Of a stretch of 9,324 nucleotides of DNA, positions 5,275-9,324 are shown piece by piece (the first letter of the stretch is position 1; each line of letters starts with the position of its first letter). The notes under the pieces were generated by a model that was not told the DNA's origin, did no database searches, and worked only from the letters and a program-made list of their open reading frames with translations. Both the position numbers and the translations under genes were made by a program. Origin of the DNA: Acidobacteriota bacterium. Its GTDB lineage: Bacteria > Acidobacteriota > Polarisedimenticolia > Gp22-AA2. The stretch spans positions 1-9,324 of the forward strand of contig JAPUIN010000140.1 of assembly GCA_027297005.1 (NCBI GenBank), written 5' to 3'.

Positions 5275-7999
5275 AGGGCCGCTTCGCCGCCTGGCCCCGC
5301 CCACCCCGCCGGGCACCCTTTGCGATTCTCGGGCGCCGCGTTCGAACACCATGCGCCAGAGCCGCCTGCGCGGCGGCGAGGCGGGCGATCGGAATGCGGA
5401 ACGGGGAGCAGCTGACATAATCCATCCCGAGCTCGTGACAGAAATCGATCGAGCGCGCTTCTCCACCATGCTCTCCGCAGATGCCGATCTTCAAATCGGA
5501 TCGCGCCTCTCGTCCGCGCTGTACCGCCCACTGCATCAGGAGTCCGACCCCTTCTCGATCGATGGTGTAGAATGGATCGTCCCTGAAGATCCCGAGCCGG
5601 CGCTCGTCCTGGTATTCAGGGAGGAAGCGGCTCGCATCGTCGCGCGAGAGGGCCATCGTCATCTGGGTCAAATCATTAGTGCCGAACGAGAGGAAGTTCG
5701 CCGTCCGGGCGATGCGACCGGCCAGCAGAGCGGCGCGCGGAACCTCGATCATCGTGCCGACCAGGTAGGGGATCCGGACTCCTAATTCCTCGAAAACTCG
5801 GTTCGCCACCTCGTGGGTACGGTGCGTGAGCAGCTCCAGTTCGCGCGGATCCATAATCAGCGGATGCATGATCTCCGGCTGCACACGCCCTCCGCGGCCG
5901 CGGACCGCGACCGCCGCCTCGAGGATGGCGCGCACCTGCATCTCGAGGATTTCGGGGTAGGTCAGTGAGATTCTGCACCCCCGGTGCCCGAGCATCGGAT
6001 TCGCCTCCCTAAGCCGTGCGAGGCGGCGGGTCAGCACTTCCAGCGGGATTCGGAGTCGGTTGGCAAGCTGCCGCTGCGGCTCCTCGCCATGCGGTGCAAA
6101 CTCGTGGAGTGGTGGATCGATCAGCCGGATCGTGACCGGCCAACCGTCCATCGCATCGAAAATCCCTTCGAAGTCGCGTCTCTGAATCGGGAGCAGCTTC
6201 TGCAAGGCCTTCTCACGGGCACGGCGATCGCCCGCCACGATCATTTCCTGGATCGCCAGGCGCCGCTCCTCGGTGTCAAAGAACATATGTTCAGTGCGGC
6301 ACAGGCCAATCCCCTCGGCCCCCATTTCGACCGCCTTGCGTGCATCGTAGGGGGTGTCGACGTTGGCGCGCACCTGCAACGTTCGGAACGAGTCCGCCCA
6401 CGACATAATGCGGTGAAATGCCTCGGGGAGATCGGGCTCCACGAGCGGAATGGCGCCCAGGAATACCTCGCCCGATGACCCGTCCAGAGTGATCACCTCG
6501 CCCCGGTTCAGAGTCCGCTCTCCAACACGCATCTGCTGCGCTTCGGTATCGACGTAGAGGCTTTCGCATCCGACGACGCACGGCTTGCCCCAGCCCCGCG
6601 CCACGACGGCGGCGTGCGATGTCTTCCCCCCGGTCGCGGTGAAGATGGCTTGCGCCGCGTGCATCCCGCCGATATCTTCAGGTGAGGTCTCCTGTCGAAC
6701 AAGAACAACACGCGCTCCCTCCTGCGTCCGCGCCTCGGCGTCGTTCGCCGTGAACACGATCTCACCCACCGCTGCCCCGGGTACGGCGTTGATGCCGGTC
6801 GCCAGCAGCCTGGCGTCCAGTTCACGTCTGGAAACCGACGGATCGAGAACCGGATGCATCAGTCGTTCAATATCGCCGGGAGCGATCCGCGCGACGGCCT
6901 CCTCCCTGCTGATTAATCCTTCCCGCACCATATCGGTCGCGATCCGGAAGGCCGCCCGCGGTGAGCGCTTGCCGGTCCGGCACTGGAGCATGTAAAGCGT
7001 TCCTTCCTCAATGGTGAACTCGAGGTCCTGCATATCTCTGAAGTGCCGTTCGAGCCGTCTACGGACCCGCTCCAATTTGCTGTAAACTGCCGGCATCGTC
7101 TTCTTGAGCGCCGCCAACTTCAGCGGCGTGCGGATGCCCGCGACGACGTCCTCCCCCTGCGCGTTCATCAGGACATCACCATAGAGCAACTTCTCTCCGG
7201 TATTCGGATCACGCGTAAAACAGACCCCGGTTCCGGAGCGCTCTCCCATGTTACCGAAGACCATCCGCACGACGTTGACGGCAGTCCCCTTCAGGTCGGT
7301 GATCCTCTCGAGTCGACGATAAGTGACAGCCTTGTCAGCGCCCCACGAGCGGAAGACCGCCCCGATGGCGCCCCACAGCTGCTCCTCGGGATCCTGCGGG
7401 AACGGCCTTCCTGTGCGCTCGCGAACATTCGATTTGAGTCGATCGCACAGTCCCCGGAGCGCATCGGCTGGTACATCGACGTCCCCTTCAACGCCGAGAC
7501 GTTTTTTGACGTCGGCGAGAAGCCCGTTGACATCTCCCCTCGGCAGCCGGAAGACGACCGTGCTGTACATCTCCAGGAACCGCCTGTATGCATCGTATGC
7601 AAACCTTTCCTGACCGGTGCGTTCCGCCAGTCCGACGACCGCTCGATCATTGAGGCCCAGGTTGAGGATGGTTTCCATCATGCCGGGCATTGAGCGCGCC
7701 GCCCCTGAACGAACCGACACGAGTAGCGGATTCTTCGGGTCACCGAACCTGCGCCCGGAGATCCGCTCGAGGCGCTGGAGATTCCGGACGATCTCGCGGC
7801 GCAGAGGCTTGAGACCGCTCTGACTGCTGGACAGGTAGAGCGCGCAGGCGTCGACGGTGATCACGAAACCGGCCGGGACCGGCAGGCCGATTCGGGTCAT
7901 CTCCATGAGGCCGGCGCCCTTGCCGCCGAGAAGCGCGCGCATATCACCACGCCCCTCACTGCGCTCGTTTCCGAAGAAGTAGACGTACCGTCGCCCCAT
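5273..7999 (-). CDS. ppdK: Pyruvate, phosphate dikinase
   Basis: The enzyme interconverts pyruvate, ATP and phosphate with PEP, AMP and pyrophosphate in the cytosol, for gluconeogenesis or pyrophosphate-linked glycolysis. All three parts are present in a 908-residue chain. The N-terminal ATP-grasp domain has GGKGAGL (25-31) and VRSGAARSMPGMMETILN (96-113). The swivelling phosphohistidine domain has GGKTSHAAVVARGWGKP with catalytic His462. The C-terminal PEP/pyruvate TIM barrel has GCRISLTYPEILEMQ, SFGTNDLTQMTM and GICGEHGG with catalytic Cys841. A frame-consistent ATG two codons earlier (8005) overlaps the glyS stop as ATGA, but GAGG touches that ATG directly while lying 6 nt before the ATG at 7999, so the latter is preferred. 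Family members usually end soon after IARLAAAQAAL; here a tail of about 23 residues follows with 10 Lys/Arg and no acidic residue. PEP synthase is excluded by the PPDK-type motifs and length. No PPDK regulatory protein gene is present in the window. Confidence 0.97.
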   Translation of the reverse strand: MGRRYVYFFGNERSEGRGDMRALLGGKGAGLMEMTRIGLPVPAGFVITVDACALYLSSSQSGLKPLRREIVRNLQRLERISGRRFGDPKNPLLVSVRSGAARSMPGMMETILNLGLNDRAVVGLAERTGQERFAYDAYRRFLEMYSTVVFRLPRGDVNGLLADVKKRLGVEGDVDVPADALRGLCDRLKSNVRERTGRPFPQDPEEQLWGAIGAVFRSWGADKAVTYRRLERITDLKGTAVNVVRMVFGNMGERSGTGVCFTRDPNTGEKLLYGDVLMNAQGEDVVAGIRTPLKLAALKKTMPAVYSKLERVRRRLERHFRDMQDLEFTIEEGTLYMLQCRTGKRSPRAAFRIATDMVREGLISREEAVARIAPGDIERLMHPVLDPSVSRRELDARLLATGINAVPGAAVGEIVFTANDAEARTQEGARVVLVRQETSPEDIGGMHAAQAIFTATGGKTSHAAVVARGWGKPCVVGCESLYVDTEAQQMRVGERTLNRGEVITLDGSSGEVFLGAIPLVEPDLPEAFHRIMSWADSFRTLQVRANVDTPYDARKAVEMGAEGIGLCRTEHMFFDTEERRLAIQEMIVAGDRRAREKALQKLLPIQRRDFEGIFDAMDGWPVTIRLIDPPLHEFAPHGEEPQRQLANRLRIPLEVLTRRLARLREANPMLGHRGCRISLTYPEILEMQVRAILEAAVAVRGRGGRVQPEIMHPLIMDPRELELLTHRTHEVANRVFEELGVRIPYLVGTMIEVPRAALLAGRIARTANFLSFGTNDLTQMTMALSRDDASRFLPEYQDERRLGIFRDDPFYTIDREGVGLLMQWAVQRGREARSDLKIGICGEHGGEARSIDFCHELGMDYVSCSPFRIPIARLAAAQAALAHGVRTRRPRIAKGARRGGRGQAAKRP

Positions 8000-8009
8000 C
8001 CTCATCCTC
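8000..8009 (-). promoter_or_regulatory. Ribosome binding region and start cluster of ppdK at the end of glyS
   Basis: The minus strand reads GAGG, ATG, AGG, ATG. The glyS stop codon TGA (8004-8002) lies within it. GAGG at 8009-8006 is 6 nt from the second ATG (7999), a good distance, but has no gap to the first ATG (8005). The two genes either overlap by 4 nt or are 2 nt apart; both arrangements imply coupled translation. Confidence 0.6.
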
Positions 8010-9324
8010 GCGCCCGAGACGCCACCACATCCCCTTCGACGGCAATCTCTGAGAAATCCCCGACCTGGGTGAACAGAGAGGCGATCGACTGCAGGAGAGC
8101 CAGACGGTTCGCGCGCATGGCTGGATCTTCGGCCATGACCATGACCTCGTCAAAGAACCGATCGATCGCGGGGCGCAGATCGGCGATCCCACGCAGCGTC
8201 GCCAGGTAATCTTGTCGGCGTACGCCTTCGAGGATCGACGGACGGGCCGCTTCGAGGCCGGCATGCAGATCCCGTTCGGCTTGTTCGTGCAGCCGCGCTG
8301 CATCGACACTCCCGACCGGAGCGTTTTTGAGAATATTTTTGATTCGCTTGTGAGCCAGCGCGAGGCTCTGGAACCCTGGCTCGCGCCGGATCGCATCGAG
8401 CGCCTTCATCCGCAGGCGCGACTCGTAAGGATCGTCGGCGTTGGTGGCCAGCGCCGCCCTCACCGAATCAGAGCGAAGCCCAACCTCCTCCCCGAGGTAT
8501 TGAAGGCGGGCACGATAGAAATCGACGAGTGCGGCACGCGCGCGGCCTGCGGCATCAACGACATCGGCACCCCCACCCGAGGTCTGCAACCCTACTGCGC
8601 GGTCGATCATGGCCGAAATGGAAATGTGGAGGCGTGATTCGATCAGAATCCGGCAGACACCCTGCGCCAATCGTCGCAGTCCGTATGGATCGCGCGAGCC
8701 TGTCGGGACGATGCCGATCAGGAACAGTCCGGCCTGCGTGTCCAGTCGATCGGCGAGCGAAACAATCAGCCCCTCCGGACTGGACGGTAGCGCATCGTGG
8801 GCCCCTCGCGGACTGTAATGCCCCTCGATCGCCGCGGCGACACGCTCAGGAAGACCCTCGGCGCGTGCGTAGATCCCGCCCACGATCCCCTCCAGTTCGG
8901 GAAATTCGTTCACCATCTGAGTCGTGAGGTCGCTCTTGCAGTGGCGGATCGCCTCGACCGCGGCAGCCCGATCGATCTCGATCCCCGCCTCCCGGAACGG
9001 CTCGACCAGGGAATCGACCAACTGCGCCATCCTGCCCGTCTTGAGCGCGTACGACCCCAGCTTTTCGTGGAATGTGACGCGCTCGAGTTCAGCCCTGCGA
9101 TCGACGAATCGCAGGCGCCGATCCTCCTCCCAGAAAAACCGCGCATCGGCCAGCCGAGCCCGGAGGACCCACTCATTCCCGCGGCGGATGGCTCCCGAAC
9201 GATCGGAGAGGACATTGGCGACAGAGAGGAAACTATTGAGAAGGGCGCCGTCCGCGCCGTGTAGAGGAAAGAATTTCTGGTGATGGCGCATCGCTGTGGA
9301 GAGGATCGAGGACGGTAGATCGAG
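8002..9324 (-). CDS. glyS: Glycyl-tRNA synthetase beta subunit, C-terminal part (5' end outside window)
   Basis: The beta subunit of the alpha2beta2 bacterial glycyl-tRNA synthetase binds tRNA-Gly for charging. The frame is open to the window edge, and the Met at 9291 is internal, matching the family motif TMRxHQKYF (here TAMRHHQKFFPL). About 440 residues are visible of roughly 690, so some 250 are missing. Visible regions are GNEWVLRARLADARFFWEED, the HD-like domain with CKSDL (129-133) and LADRLDTQAG (190-199), GSRDPYGLRR (209-218), and the C-terminal DALR-type anticodon-binding domain with KRIKNIL and FFDEVMVMAEDPAMRANRL. A short extension (EGDVVASRARG) follows the usual end. glyQ is expected just upstream, outside the window. 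The stop codon lies in the ppdK start cluster, and a glyQ-glyS-ppdK order is, as I recall, common in several lineages such as Geobacter relatives. Confidence 0.96.
   Translation of the reverse strand, partial: LDLPSSILSTAMRHHQKFFPLHGADGALLNSFLSVANVLSDRSGAIRRGNEWVLRARLADARFFWEEDRRLRFVDRRAELERVTFHEKLGSYALKTGRMAQLVDSLVEPFREAGIEIDRAAAVEAIRHCKSDLTTQMVNEFPELEGIVGGIYARAEGLPERVAAAIEGHYSPRGAHDALPSSPEGLIVSLADRLDTQAGLFLIGIVPTGSRDPYGLRRLAQGVCRILIESRLHISISAMIDRAVGLQTSGGGADVVDAAGRARAALVDFYRARLQYLGEEVGLRSDSVRAALATNADDPYESRLRMKALDAIRREPGFQSLALAHKRIKNILKNAPVGSVDAARLHEQAERDLHAGLEAARPSILEGVRRQDYLATLRGIADLRPAIDRFFDEVMVMAEDPAMRANRLALLQSIASLFTQVGDFSEIAVEGDVVASRARG

Noticed and set aside
5265..5531. An 89-residue N-terminal extension of RimK from an upstream ATG
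   Set aside because: It overlaps the coding end of ppdK in another frame, has no similarity to RimK, and the GTG at 5264 has a good ribosome binding site and gives the family length.
9289..9291. The ATG at 9291 as the start of glyS
   Set aside because: The frame stays open to the window edge and the upstream residues (LDLPSSILSTA) continue the conserved GlyS sequence, so this Met is internal.
1..9324. A mobile element, CRISPR array, defence island, tRNA or riboswitch
   Set aside because: No terminal inverted repeats, transposase motifs, regular direct repeats or tRNA-like cloverleaf were found by eye, and nearly all bases are in recognised housekeeping genes.

Overview
The window is an ordinary-looking, GC-rich (roughly 60-65 % by eye) stretch of bacterial chromosome with almost no non-coding space. 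A two-subunit (alpha2beta2-type) glycyl-tRNA synthetase, RimK, an endonuclease-type MutL and a secreted lytic transglycosylase with a signal peptide point to a bacterium, probably diderm. The phylum cannot be fixed from these genes; an uncultured high-GC lineage (for example Eisenbacteria-, Acidobacteria- or deltaproteobacteria-like) would fit, but this is inference. No insertion sequence, phage gene, CRISPR array, tRNA or rRNA was seen.

Layout. On the plus strand at the left edge is the 3' part of a TPR-like helical-repeat protein (1-684). Everything else is on the minus strand, read from right to left: glyS (glycyl-tRNA synthetase beta subunit, 5' end outside the window), ppdK (pyruvate, phosphate dikinase), rimK (ATP-grasp glutamate ligase), a succinylglutamate desuccinylase/aspartoacylase-family metallohydrolase, mutL (mismatch repair), and a small secreted lytic transglycosylase that converges on the TPR gene with 42 bp between the stop codons.

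The first five minus-strand genes form a very tight cluster. glyS and ppdK overlap or abut at an ATGA/ATG cluster, the ppdK stop codon lies inside the rimK ribosome binding site, rimK and the hydrolase overlap by ATGA, and the hydrolase and mutL are 4 nt apart. They are almost certainly one transcript. The transglycosylase follows after a 98-bp gap holding a near-consensus sigma70-type promoter (TTGATC, 17-bp spacer, TATAAT), so it can be transcribed separately.

Functionally the operon mixes translation (GlyRS; RimK, whose classical target is ribosomal protein S6), central metabolism (PPDK) and DNA repair (MutL). The most interesting part is the rimK plus hydrolase pair: a ligase that adds amino acids through amide bonds next to a zinc hydrolase of a family that breaks such bonds. 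The genes are recognisable families, so I see no wholly new system.
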